From Desarmillaria ectypa (Eukaryota; Basidiomycota; Agaricomycetes; Agaricales; Physalacriaceae), in the NCBI GenBank assembly GCA_030407005.1, contig JAUDYN010000008.1, positions 2,604,001 to 2,668,000 on the forward strand: a stretch of 64,000 nt of DNA, written 5' to 3'. This document shows, one piece after another, positions 11,626 to 23,105 of the stretch. The position numbers were made by a program, and so were the translations under genes. How positions within the stretch are numbered: position 1 is the stretch's first letter; each line of letters starts with the position of its first letter. The notes under the pieces are model-generated. The model was given only the letters and a program-made list of their open reading frames with translations. It was not told where the DNA came from and ran no database searches.

Positions 11626-12933
11626 TCAGCAAGAAAAATTAGCTGCAAACTGACAGGCCAGGATCTTCCGGGAGCACACAGTAGGGAGCATCCTCTCCAC
11701 GTCCTTCATTGCAGTGACAGAGTACTCCCTCGGGTATTTCCATCTCCCTTTGACATCATCATACACGTCCAACTTGACGTGAACTTTCGTCAAAGATCGC
11801 ATCTGCCCAAGAACCGCGTCGAGCGCAGCCCACTCTGCCGTATAGGCAGTCCAATCAGAGTTGTAGAATATCTCAAAAGTGACTTCCTCCACACGATGCT
11901 TGGCGAGTTCCTGGAACGACTCTATCAACCAGCGAAGCCATAATGTGGGCTCAGTATGCTGATCACAGCGGATCCACCATAGCTTTATCTGAATGGAGAG
12001 GAGCTGCTTGACGTCAATGAAGTTGGATAGCGGTTCTGCGAGTATGGCGCTTCAGCAGACAATGAAGGAATTCGATAGTCGAGACTTACCTCCTAGACAC
12101 ACGTTCAAAACGAGGTGCTGGAGCGAATTACTGTTCAACTTAAGTATCTCCTTCGTTGCCTCAATACGCTCTGACAAGTGTCCAGAGCCAGCAGTGAGCA
12201 CGGACAGACGATGGAGATGACTGAGATCCATAGAGGGCTGGAGCTGTAGCAAACGGTGCATGAGCTGGAGGTACGACTGTTCATACAGACTCAACGCAAG
12301 CGAATCAAGCTGCAGATTGAGCCTGCATGGTAAAGTGACCGCAGCGTCGGCCTGGACGAACTCTTCGAGGTCATCACAGGACATGGCGGAGAGTGAAAGC
12401 CGCTTGAGATGCTCACATGCACCGAGGAGAGCCAGGAAATCAGCACACCGGAGGAAGAGGCCCTCTCGGAGTTCGAGGTTGGTTATCCGTGGGGAACGGA
12501 TAGTAGTGATGAGGGCATCCCTCATGCATTGGGAAAGCTCGTCCCAGTAGTAGCCCCCCAGATCGAGGGATATACATTCCAAGTTGACGAGCTTTTGGAG
12601 AGTGCAGGCGAGGAGTTGTTCTTGCGCCGCGTCAAGGATAGGCTCAACCTCAAGTGTCCTGACGAACGATGCTAAATGGGGGCGCGTTGATATGAGGTTG
12701 TGGAATTGGTTGATCTCGCAGGAAGTCCTGTATGATTTTCCGGGGTAACAACATTGTGAATGGTTGCGGAAATGGATCCGAGAGAAAATGTGCCGCTGAG
12801 AAGAATAGGTCCATGGACGAGCTACAAGGGAGCAGGCGCGTAGGGCAGCCTGGTCGTCCTGATTCTCATCGATGATAGCATCTATGAGCTCCTGGGGGAG
12901 GGAATTGATTCCGATCCGGTCATCTACTTGCAT
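11626..12933 (-). CDS. F-box protein of the agaric LRR-like type
   Basis: Two exons, 12090-12933 and 11626-12035, are joined by a 54 nt intron (GTAAGT...CTCGCAG) that preserves phase, giving 417 residues. I use the ATG at 12933; the longer frame has no upstream ATG. The N-terminus has the F-box pattern (INSLPQELIDAIIDE then ACSLVARPW). It is followed by leucine-patterned segments (TLEVEPIL, ITNLELREG, LKRLSLSAM, LDSLALSLY) typical of mushroom F-box proteins, which are thought to recruit targets to SCF ubiquitin ligases. No stop or shift is seen, so this copy looks intact. Its last 32 codons recur at 2359-2456 as a relic. Confidence 0.85.
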
Positions 12934-13940
12934 GATCGACAACTGTACTTGGCAACAAATACAAAATCAGAAGTCCACTCTGGTCAACTGATGCAAACAT
13001 GACGCACAAAGGGGCTATAGATTCGGTCCGGATATCCGAGTTAGGAATGTCGAGTTGTGGTAGTACAAGTTCGCGGCTGGGTGGGTGCGGGAAGATTGGG
13101 GATGGTAGAGAATGTCGCACTGATGGGAGCAACGTTGGGGAGAGAAGAGAAGGGTAAAAAGCACTATAACCCAAGATGAAAATTTATCTTCCGTGCCACG
13201 CAATATTTGTACCTTGCTTTCACAGCGGGTTTCCCCCGTCTTCTTCCGAGGGCCGGTCCGGCTCGGCCTAGATCGCGACTACGCACCCTTGTTGTGCTAC
13301 CATCTTTGCCTTGCACCCTCCATCGAGCCCATCAGGTTAATAACCAACAGGCCAGAGTCCAAAAACGTAAGTCCAGAGGGTGATTATCGATAGAAGCATG
13401 CACGTTTGTCCTGTCCCTAGCTGTCCAAGGTCGTCCTTCTTTACTCTACCCCGGTAAATCAGAACTCGTGGGCTGAACAACCGTATGATCTGCCATCCCG
13501 CTGTCCCCTCGGACGTGCAATGAACGTTAAATGCATGTAGTTCTTGCGGACAGGATCACGAAAGACGACAATCACAGGTGGGTCATGAGGTCAACCTGGA
13601 CCTCCTTTGAAGGACAAACAGCGACCGAGTCGGAATGGAAACGGTAGGTTCTCGCAGTTCGCGATTTTCCATGGAGTGAGCCGGGGTAACCGTTCTTGAT
13701 GGCGACAAAATCGAAGCAAAGCACTGCACGTGAACAAAAAGCTATTCACTCAAATGACCTCGCATTCATCCCCCGCCATCTAGCCGAATGGTCAACTATC
13801 TCCCGCATGTTCCAGGCTTAACACACCACTATTGCAATGTCATGAACTCGATTCAGCATGTTTTTCACTGCACCGGGAAACTTGTACCTGTTGAGAGTAC
13901 GCCACCCCCGGTTGCTTCCAGATCGTATGCGGGTGCCATT
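12934..13940. other. Intergenic, no supported gene
   Basis: Between the divergent-looking F-box start and the 3' end of the GNAT relic there are only short overlapping frames. The sequence next to the F-box start presumably holds its promoter, but I see no clear TATA box. Confidence 0.5.
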
Positions 13941-14500
13941 CTACAACTCATCCAAGGATCTCGACATCCAAACAACATCTCGTTTCCCATCTGGTTCCTT
14001 GACTTTGCATCTCTCGATCAATCCTAGCTTTCTGTACAGCACCCGGCCCTCATTGGCGATGAACTTCTCTGTCAGGGTATCGACTCCGTGATATCTGGCC
14101 CATTCAATGCATCTGTCAAGCATCCTCTTGGCAAGCCCACGTCGTCTATGTTCCGGATGAACCCACAACGACACAAAAAGGTATCCACTTCCCTTCCCCC
14201 CTCGTACACGATCTTCGGTAGCGTATAGTCCAACTCGGCGAGGATTTTGGGAGATGCCACGCCTGACACGGCGATTCATTCTCCCGTGGCCTTGTGCGAG
14301 ACGATGACCATAACCTGGTCATGAGAGGCGATTCGCTGGACATGCTTCTCTCGAGGGAAATTCTTGGCGTCTTCATAGGTGGTTTGAAAGGACGAGAGGT
14401 CTACCTGTAGTGTAAGTAAGCGGATGGCGATGAATTTGTCGATTCCATCCTCTGACAGCGGGACGTTGAGGGTGAAGGTTTCGTATGCATCATCTGTCAT
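13941..14500 (-). pseudogene. GNAT-family N-acetyltransferase, broken by a stop and a frameshift
   Basis: It begins MTDDAYETFTLNVPLSEDG at 14500. After SHKATGE an in-frame TGA occurs where the family would continue (probably Trp before IAVSGVASPKIL). About 70 nt later a run of G shifts the frame. The third frame then shows the acetyl-CoA binding pattern LWVHPEHRRRGLAKRML (V..eyrrrGlg..L) and the family's end VLYRKLGLIERCKV. The homology covers the full length, so this was a complete gene that has been inactivated. There are no splice sites that would remove either lesion. Sequencing error cannot be excluded for the poly-G shift. Confidence 0.8.
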
Positions 14501-15541
14501 TGTCTGAAGGGGTTAGCTACTTATTTCCCCATGCAATAGATGTAACGTTCTTATCGGTCGAGTTATTGGATTAGTGGGTCACGATGAATACCCGCACACT
14601 ACTATTTTGCGCGATGAGTGTTGCCACATCTGAACAACGTAAGAGTGCTCGCCCGACACCTATTGGAGCTGCATCGGGCCGCCGTTGTTGACGAACATAC
14701 GTATCTATGACGCGATCTGACCATCATGCGCAGATCCCCTGCCTGCAAACGAGTATAAAGGCTGCCTCCTTTGTTCCATCCTCTCTTCGCATATTTCCCT
14801 CCTTCGCCCGTCTCTCTCTCATCCCACGAACGTACCCGCTGCCGGTGGACCATTGTATCCCAAAGTGATGCATTAGACTGTGTGTAGGTCCATCGTGTTG
14901 GATTATCCCGCTGTCTCCGCTCGGCCTATGGATGATGCACCACTTACAGCACCCCTCCATCCCTCTCGTGTCCATTGCCGCAAACTCTTGGTCAAGACAT
15001 TCCCCAGAACCGCGCCTGGTAGACAATGAGCCTACTAGCGTAAAGACTTGAATATTGATCGATGATCACTCAAGTATCGTCGTGAGAGCTGTACAATAAT
15101 AAGTAGTGCACATCTGAAGTTTCAAGTTGTACAAAGTCATGGTACTATAAAGTACATCGATGGCTTGGTAGCAACGGCGCAGAAAATATTGACTGTTTCC
15201 TTTCTAGAGACCACTTGCCAGTGTGACTGCTACTACTACGATCCTTGATGATGTCATAGTTTCTCGTTTCCTCACCCGTTCGTTTATGCAAATTTCGCCA
15301 ACCAGACTTTGTGCAAGTAAGAGAGTGAGACAACGGCTCCCCTTTTGTATGAAATATTCTTATGCTCATCAAGGTAGATACTTTTTCGGAACGTAGGAAT
15401 GAAAAGGTGCTCCACTTTGAGGCTGGCCATCATTGCAGGTTCTATCCAGGACGATTTTCTGCCAACTTTTCGAAGAATTAAATGGAGAGGATTAGACGCT
15501 AAAAGTTGCACCGCATGATGTTGAATACTTCATCGGGAAGG

Positions 15542-16198
15542 GTCTTTATAGCTTAGGAACCGTTACTTGTGGGACATCGATAAGCGATCGTCATTGGAAA
15601 ATTAATGGAGCCTTGATGAGGAAACTTCTTAAACCTAGAAGAGACGGGGACATTTTTCATGGTGAAGGAATCGTATACTTATTTAATAAAGGTACAGAGT
15701 TAAACAATGGGAAAACGTCAAAACGTATTTAGCGATGTGACTGAGGATATCCATATCATTTGTGTACAATGTCAAATTCAGAAGATATGGTACGAGTACT
15801 TGCGAGGTACTGGGCGTGAAAAACGCAGGAACAAAACCTATATAGGTTGTCCTCCACAGTGACAATGAAATTTCCAATCAGATAGACTTTGAACGCACAA
15901 ATTATTTACTTGAACGGCAGGTTCTTTGTCAGAAGAGGACAAGGGAATAATGAGAAGGCGTGCCTCTCAGGCTAAGTAATTCGAGAGAAGGCCCGGCATT
16001 GTCCGGTGAGGTGACCGAATTGAAACATGATTGACGCCACACGAACACGTGCTTCCAACAGGTTTACTTTGCAAGTGCACTACTTTGCTCCTCTATTGTT
16101 CTCCGCGATCTTAAGAGCACATCGAAATGGCTGTCGCTGTATTCTTCCTTGATCCCTTGCTCTCGTTCTACCCTCCTCGAACTTATCCCATCATTACT
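15542..16198. other. Upstream region of the FunK1 gene, no gene seen
   Basis: AT-rich sequence with no coding pattern. The last 70 nt before 16199 are pyrimidine-rich, like a 5' untranslated region. An in-frame ATG at 16127 would add 24 residues to the kinase. Confidence 0.45.
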
Positions 16199-18857
16199 AT
16201 GCCATCCTACGCGAAGAACGAGTCGAACGATGCGGATTATCGCTCTGCTTCCCCCTCCATCCCAGAGAGAAAAACTCCGCCAAATGGGTCCCGAGTCGAA
16301 CAGATATGGTCCGCTGTACAGAGTACTCCGCTCAGTAACCACGCCCAAACCGTTAATCCCACAGCCAACCCGAATCACCTTACGGTTCATTTCGACCGAT
16401 ACATTGAAGAAGATCTTAAAAACCGCGTTTTCATGCCTCCCGACTACTTTCTCTCCAACATATTCCATCTTCCGAGTGACTGGCGGACGAACGACGAGAT
16501 AAAATCTAGGATTAAAGCCATCAAACGCAGCGCTGCATTCAACCGGCAAGTAAAGGCCTACGTCGAACTATGCAACAAGAGCAATCCTGGGGAAAAGACA
16601 TTCTACCATCCCCATGGCTTAATGTGTAATAGTGCCTTCGATGTTCTAGGTGGCACCAACGACTCTAGACTTGGTATTTATCGACAAGACGCGAAACCGG
16701 TTGATGGCGGCTTACAAGAGACCATCCCTGATGCCTTAGGCGTTCTTCGTGCGATGTTCAACAGTTCAGGAAATGTGGTCGATGACATGAAGGAGAATGG
16801 GCCAAAGCATAACTTTTCGTGGGCACAGACAATGCACTGGCAGGAATTCAAGCCCAAGGAGTGCTTCCTTGATGAAGGGACCGATGTATTCTATAGAGTC
16901 CTAACACCTGGTAATGGTCATCTTTTTTTCCCCTGACGTTCTTCTGACCGATTCCTACATTCAGACGGCAAGGATCCTCAGGGAACAGTGCGAGGAAAAA
17001 CCACTGTGCACCGAGACCCTGGCGGCATCCTGCCCCCCGTCAAGGTGACAACCTCAAAGAAACGTCGTTCGGAAGATAATACTTCTCGTGACCGCTCCAA
17101 GTATGCGCGATCTGGGACGGCACCTGAAGTTTCTGAGGCCAGGAAAGAGACGGACGATTCAGCGGCACTCAGTTCCGTCAAAGAAGGAGTTGCAGCAGGA
17201 GATGAAGCCATAAGTGAACAAGAAGAATCCCAGGCGCGTCGAGCCGTGCGGCTCCAGTGCGGTCGTTATGCCCTCGAGATGCTATCCAGCGCCGGCTTTC
17301 GTACCCACTGTATTGGTGCTCTCGTTACTATGGGACGCATACAACCCCTCTACTACGATCGCTCCATCATCATTGTGTGCCAACCGATTGACATGTTCAT
17401 ACGGTGCTCGGTTCCCAAATCGCAGAAGACTATCACTACCGAAGACGTAACGGACGAGTTCGCAGCAATGCTTGTCGGGTTGGGTCGACTCACTATCAAG
17501 CAGCGGGGCATCCAAGAAGCATTTTGCAACGACAGGATGCTCATCGAGAATTACCAAGTGTACATGGAGAGATGTGGCAACCCCAAGGATAAGACGGCTA
17601 TCTTCGTTGGGGTGAAGCTTCAGCTCAATCTCAAGTTGGGTAAAGATGATAAAATCGTTGAGATCACCCTTGGCCTCATTATATCGCGCCAGCCTGGGAT
17701 CGTCGGTCGGGACACTTGTGTAGTCGAGGCGACATCGGAGCACGAGGGATGGAAGGGTAAAGCACTCATCGTCAAGATTAGCTGGCCGGCCGTCACCCGC
17801 GAATCAGAAGCGGATTTGGTCAGGACAGCTAGAGATATGGCGCAAACAATGAAGCAAGGGGCAAAGCCAGACTGGGCCCTAGACCATCTTCCCGACATTC
17901 TTCTTTCTCAAGACTTTGACTACGACGCGGATTCTACTCAGGCAAATCTCGTGACTTTCTTTAAAAACGCCTCATTGGTAGAGGAGAAGAAGGTCGAGTA
18001 CGAACAACGGGTCTGTCGAATCACGGTCCAGGAAAGGCTGTATCCTCTCGAGGAACTGAAGACGGTTAAAGAGTACGCTCAAGTCTTTTTCGACATTTTG
18101 CAAAGTGCGTACACCTTTTTGGTACCTAATGAGATATCTGACGGTCGCCGTAGTTCACAAATGGTTGTATGATCACCCGAGGATCATCCACCGGGACATT
18201 AGTCCAGGGAATATCATGTGGCGCCGCACCGTCAACGGCGATTTGTGTGGGGTTCTCAACGATTTCGACCTGTCCACCCTCCGAGATGCCACTGCCGCTT
18301 CCTCGCTTCAACGCACCGGAACTCTACCTTACATGGCGTATGAACTCCTCGTCAATGACAAAAATGGAAATCCACCCAAACACCTCTATCGACACGATGT
18401 AGAATCCATCTTCCACGTCATTCTCCTGCTCTGTTGTCGTTACAAGCTCGTGACTACGCAAAAATCTTCCGAAAACGAGATTCTGCAACGCACGAAAGTC
18501 CCTTCCCGATTCGACAGCTGGTACAAACTCGACCGTGAGGCTTTGAATGACAGGAAAGGGAATTTTTTCTTGAAAGATGCCCGCCCTATGGTGAACAGTG
18601 GCTTCACCGACTTTCAGCCGTGGGTCACGGACCTTTACCAGCAGTTCAGGAAAGGAATCAATTCTCAGGAGCGATATGACTTGTTCAAGGACGAAGAAAC
18701 GGAGCCCTTTGACGACGAAACTCTGCAGGGTTGGGTTTCGTACTCAGCCATCGTCAACACTTGTAGCAAGTTCGCTGGTTCGCCCCTCATAGTACGCAAC
18801 GACCAGCTCGAAGAGGCTAAACTAGTCGCTGTCAGCTCCAAGGATCCATGTCTGTAG
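16199..18857 (+). CDS. FunK1-type fungal protein kinase
   Basis: Exons 16199-16910, 16965-18104 and 18154-18857 keep the frame through introns of 54 and 49 nt and give 851 residues, a usual size for the family. The first ATG at 16127 is an alternative start, but its extra residues look like translated leader. The C-terminal third has the catalytic loop HRDISPGNIMW (about residue 630) and NDFDLS, where DFD replaces the usual DFG, as is common in FunK1 (Pkinase_fungal). LPYMAYELL matches the activation-segment end. The middle carries GRYALEMLSSAGFRTH, the family's conserved pre-kinase region, and a Lys/Arg/Ser-rich linker after residue 245. FunK1 kinases are greatly expanded in Agaricomycetes and mostly of unknown role. 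The gene lies between the two E arms. Confidence 0.9.
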
Positions 18858-19800
18858 CCTTTATGTTTTGTTGTTCCGCTCAAATATCTTGAACTTTGCG
18901 AGACTGTATGATAATTTACCATCGAAACTGACTACTCAACATTGATTGCACGAGGGACGCGGATGGTACGTTCAAACTGCACAGCTTTCCCTATGGTCAT
19001 TAGTATCATGCAAATTGCATTCTTCGTCAGCGACACAGACTTTCGGGATCTTCTGAATGTGACTACTGTCCTTTCTGATGCTAGTAGATCCAAACTTGAT
19101 CAGCAAAGGATTACATCGATGTTCTGTTGCCAGTGGTGGGGCACGCACGAAAGATCTCATGACGGTGCACGACCATAATGGCGAGCAATGGTGCACCCAT
19201 CTTTTGATGATTCGTCTATGAAGATCATCTGCAGTGCCATAAATGTTCTAAAGATACGATCCATTCAAGCAGTTCGCAACCCTTCATCGCGCTGAAATGC
19301 AATGCGCTTTAGAACCTTCCTCTACAGCCCCAAAGCTTGACATCGCGAAAACTTGGTTTGAAATTGCATCTGATTCGTATGTGAAGGCGCTTCTGAACAG
19401 TGCGAAGTCGCAAAACTCTAAGCATCGAGCCGATCCAGCGCGTTGTCATTGGATCGTCAAGGGCAACCGAGTCTCCCCATATTAGCAATAGCTATGCCTC
19501 GAGGTGGCTCCCCTGTCTCAACATGAGTAAGTGCTGACACTAAGAGAGGATCCTGACTTGAATCACGCTTCTGCGATATTCAGTCCAAATGCCAGCAGTC
19601 AGTTCAGATGCATTGCTGCAATGCACCAACACGCAAAAGCCTTTCACAAGCGACCAGTCTTAGGCCGACAAAGCTTCTGAACTGACTGAATATGGTGGTT
19701 ATCGGACAAAGTACTTTCTTATATAATCCAAATTAGTTGTCACGTGATCGACGAAAACTCTTTAACGTCCACATCCAGCGGGACCGAAAAATCCTTCAAA
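18858..19800. other. Intergenic, no supported gene
   Basis: Only short frames, none with splice partners or recognisable protein features. The region after about 19700 presumably holds the TIF34 promoter. Confidence 0.5.
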
Positions 19801-21164
19801 ATGGCGAGTCCTGCTCGTTTACTGATACTCCACGTCTAATGAGCTATTGATAGAGGCCTATTTTACTACAAGGTCTTCCAGCTCCACCACTGTCTTTGAA
19901 CGGTCCAAATTAACCCACATAACAGGCCACGAACGGTCCTTGACTCAAATCAAGTTCAATGCCGAAGGCGACCTCTTATTCACCTGCTCAAAAGACAACG
20001 TTATCAATGTCTGGTTCTCTCACAATGGTGAACGACTCGGGACGTACGAAGGGAACAATGGAACGGTGTGGACGGTCGATGTCGATTGTGCGTGAACATC
20101 CATCCTATCCGACAGCGGACTGACGTCTTGGACAACAGCAGAATCACGGTTTATGGTGTCCGGCGCTGCGGACAACACCCTACGATTATGGGAAGTCGCA
20201 ACGGGCAAGTGCCTCTACACATGGGAGTTCCCGACGGCTGTGAAGCGGGTGGCGTTCAAGGAGGATTATTCGCAGGTCGTGTGTATCACCGAGCAGCGGA
20301 TGGGACACCAGTGTGCTATCCGGGTGTTTGACATTAACCGGGAGGGGGATGGGACGAACCGTATGTTCTTTTTCTGTCCTTTCTGTCTTTTGCTGACCCG
20401 CTCCATGGCAGAATCGAAGGAACCTCGATATATGTTCAACCCCATCGGATCAAAAGCGACGGTATGCGCGTTCACGCTGGTGCCTGATGTCATTATTACC
20501 GGGCATGAATCTGGCAAGGTCGCGCTGTTCAATGTAAAGACGGGCGAGGAGATTGAGAACAACGAACGGGCGCATGGTGAAGTTGTCACGGACCTGCAGC
20601 TGAGCAAGGACCGGACGTACTGTATCACGAGCAGCAAGGACAAGTCTGCACGAGTAGGTTCCTTTGTTCTCTAACGTCCCATCTCCGATTGACTGTCCTC
20701 ACCAGATACACGATATGAAAACTCTTATGGTTATCAAAACGTTCACGACAGAAACACCACTGAACAGTGCTGCTCTCGCGCCCAACAAGCCATACGTGCG
20801 TTGACCCTCTCCCTCTTTCTCGTACCCATGCCGACCCCAATATTTCCAGGTCCTCCTCGGGGGTGGCCAAGAAGCCATGAGCGTCACCACCACTTCCTTA
20901 CGCCAGGGTAAATTCGAAACACGGTTCTGGCATAAAGTATTCGAAGAAGAGGTCGGCCGAGTAAAAGGGCATTTCGGGCCCATCAATACGTACGTTTTCT
21001 TTTTGTTTTCTTCCTTGGCATTTACCGACTCGCACAGCATCGCCATGCACCCCGCTGGAACGGGCTATGCCTCTGGTGGAGAGGACGGGTTCGTGCGGAT
21101 GCACCACTTTGACGAGTCGTATTTCAAGGCGGAACCCTATGGGCCTATGCAGATCGAGGATTGA
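19801..21164 (+). CDS. TIF34: Eukaryotic translation initiation factor 3 subunit i (WD40)
   Basis: Eight coding exons: 19801-19803, 19854-19872, 19926-20087, 20139-20360, 20412-20653, 20706-20795, 20850-20989 and 21038-21164. They sum to 1005 nt and 334 residues, the normal length for eIF3i. The product begins [18 protein letters not shown] after the initiator Met and shows the family blocks [67 protein letters not shown] and [17 protein letters not shown]. It forms a seven-bladed propeller in the eIF3 complex on the 40S ribosome. The first exon codes only for ATG, and the intron after it has a GC donor (GCGAGT). The second exon is 19 nt. The gene is essential in yeast, so its position between inverted repeats matters. 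Confidence 0.93.
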
Positions 21165-21917
21165 TCGCCTCGGATTGGGCGTTGTGTTGTCGTAATGTAG
21201 ATGATCTACACAACTTGAGCACTGCGCTGCGGTGGACACATGCCGCGTGTTCTTGTGGCTATTGGCGTGGCCTACTGCAGGAAATATATGGTTATCAGCT
21301 TCACGACGTCCCGTGGAACACGCTCACCGGTCTTTCATCGCCAAGACACAGCTTCAATGGAGCTTCAATGGCAGAGATGAATCAATGTGTCAAGCTCGTA
21401 ACTAAGTATCAAGAGTAGATACGTCTGCGCCGGTGCTGCTAGTACAGGTCTCATTTTGGGCAGGTGAATGCTTTGTGCCGGTCAAAAGGTCACGTCAAGG
21501 AAAACAGCCGGAATAAAGATGAAATTTCGACAATTTTTGACACACCAACAACTGTCAGGTTTGCCGTAATACCGACGGACTTCATCTTTGTAACGTCTCC
21601 GATTTTTTCCTAGCGTAGCTGCGATCCCAAATCCTTCAAGTTAAAATGCAGGTACGGCATCTGTGTTGGCAATATTTTGGTATGTAGCGATACAATAAAA
21701 TCAATGCACCCCAGAAAAATAAATATTGTCCTCCCAGCCGTCAAATTTCAAAGGATACATCCTGAGAACAAGAAACAAACAAAGCGAGAAATGAAGAGCA
21801 CAGCTTTTCGCCAGGAGCAACAAAAAAAGTATTGTTCTCATTACGTAAATTCTGATCTCAGGTGCCCTCACGCAGGCCTCTTCTCCTTTCCAGTATTCTC
21901 TCTTTCCACCTCTGTCC
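21165..21917. other. Intergenic, no supported gene
   Basis: Holds the TIF34 3' region and the upstream region of the secreted-protein gene. No coding pattern or RNA gene recognised. Confidence 0.5.
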
Positions 21918-23105
21918 ATGGCCCGGCCCTCCAATTCTCTGCTCTTATTTCTCTTTTTATGCTGGCCGTCCCTAACATTCGCGCTGGACGTCCGCCAAAC
22001 TCTAACCCGACTGACATTCTGGCGACGTTCATCAAGAAATGTCCCGGCTGCAGGATATGTGAACCCCAATGACAATGGAGGATCGATGTTGACGGTGAGG
22101 ATAGTACCGCGTGGTTTTATACCTTTAGCGCTTACCAGGGACGTGTAGAAAGTCCTAGGGACAACATACCCAGACGGCCAGAGAGAGCCTGTCAATGCTA
22201 TAATATCGGGAAATTCAAACTCTGAGGTGCTCGTCGACCAGGAGACACAAGGAGGTCTCAGAAATTATTTCTTGTGTGTTTACGTTGTCCTGCATTCCAG
22301 CTGACCCTAAAGCCGCATCCATCACCTGTAGATCATTATCCTTTTCCAGCGAATGCTTAGGACAGCATTCGGGAACTGACCAACAGGTAGATTTGGGAGA
22401 CGGAAATGGCTATCGTGAGTCAAGCTTGCTTTTCAAGTGGCTTTTTGTTGCTCAGTCGGTGGCTTCCACAGTGAACGAGACGGCTGTGATTCGGTATAAC
22501 TATGGAGACCCGTCACTCGGTGCTTGCACAGAGACGATTAAGGTGCGTCCAATATCCGACATATCGAGAACAATGATAGTAACAATGGGATTTTAAAGGG
22601 CGGAAACCACTTTCGGTACTGGGTACAGAATGGTAAGAATGCGAATACGTGCGTAGGAATGTACTGTCGCGCGGTATCCCTCTTTCTGATACCTTCCAAA
22701 GCGGCGCTGTTTTCATGGCGGTATCATACGAAAAGCCAATAGCTGACGACCACGACATTGTATTGAATGGCTACAACCTGGCTCGGTGCGTGGTTTCCGC
22801 TAGGTTTCTCCGGCCGGCTGTCTAAACTTGGGTCATCTATTAACAGCGACTACATCATTGGTAACATAACTGGGTCCGTAATACCAACACTGAACCTCAC
22901 GAATTCGTCCGCCTACTCTGGAAATACGTCTTATGGTGGCTATACCTACAAGACAGACATCTCGTACGTTTCGGGACTGCTAGACAACACTAGCATTGGT
23001 ATCAACCATAACTGGTCGGTGTATATTAATGGCGTGACCAATGCTGCAGATGGCCTTGTGGCTGTTCTGGACGTGTCAATATTAGAGCAGCCTGAGGCAC
23101 AGTGA
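21918..23105 (+). CDS. Small secreted glycoprotein-like protein of an uncharacterised agaric family
   Basis: Seven exons (21918-22094, 22149-22273, 22332-22414, 22472-22542, 22599-22648, 22702-22785, 22847-23105) are in phase throughout and give 223 residues. The N-terminus is a signal peptide (LLLFLFLCWPSLTFA). Family blocks include SEVLVDQETQGGLRNYF, ECLGQHSGTDQ, FRYWVQNG and a C-terminal DGLVAVLDVSI. There are N-glycosylation sites such as NLTNSS. I recognise the pattern as a secreted hypothetical-protein family frequent in wood- and litter-decay agarics, from memory rather than a search. No catalytic residues can be assigned. Confidence 0.8.

Larger units (their letters stand above)
11284..15541. 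repeat. Direct repeat A, right (complete) copy
   Basis: It starts directly after block E. It matches the left copy at 1998-3459 over 11284-11721 and 14540-15541. The intervening 2.8 kb (F-box gene plus GNAT pseudogene) is unique to this copy. Similarity to the left copy ends at about 15541, where unrelated single-copy sequence begins. Confidence 0.85.

Noticed and set aside
1998..15541. A-E-A' read as an LTR retrotransposon with A as the long terminal repeats
   Set aside because: No reverse transcriptase, integrase, primer-binding site or polypurine tract in E. The two A copies differ by a gene-bearing 2.8 kb segment. The right E copy has no A flanks.
16064..16549. Minus-strand 161-codon frame over the FunK1 start
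   Set aside because: It is antisense to a well supported kinase exon and matches nothing.
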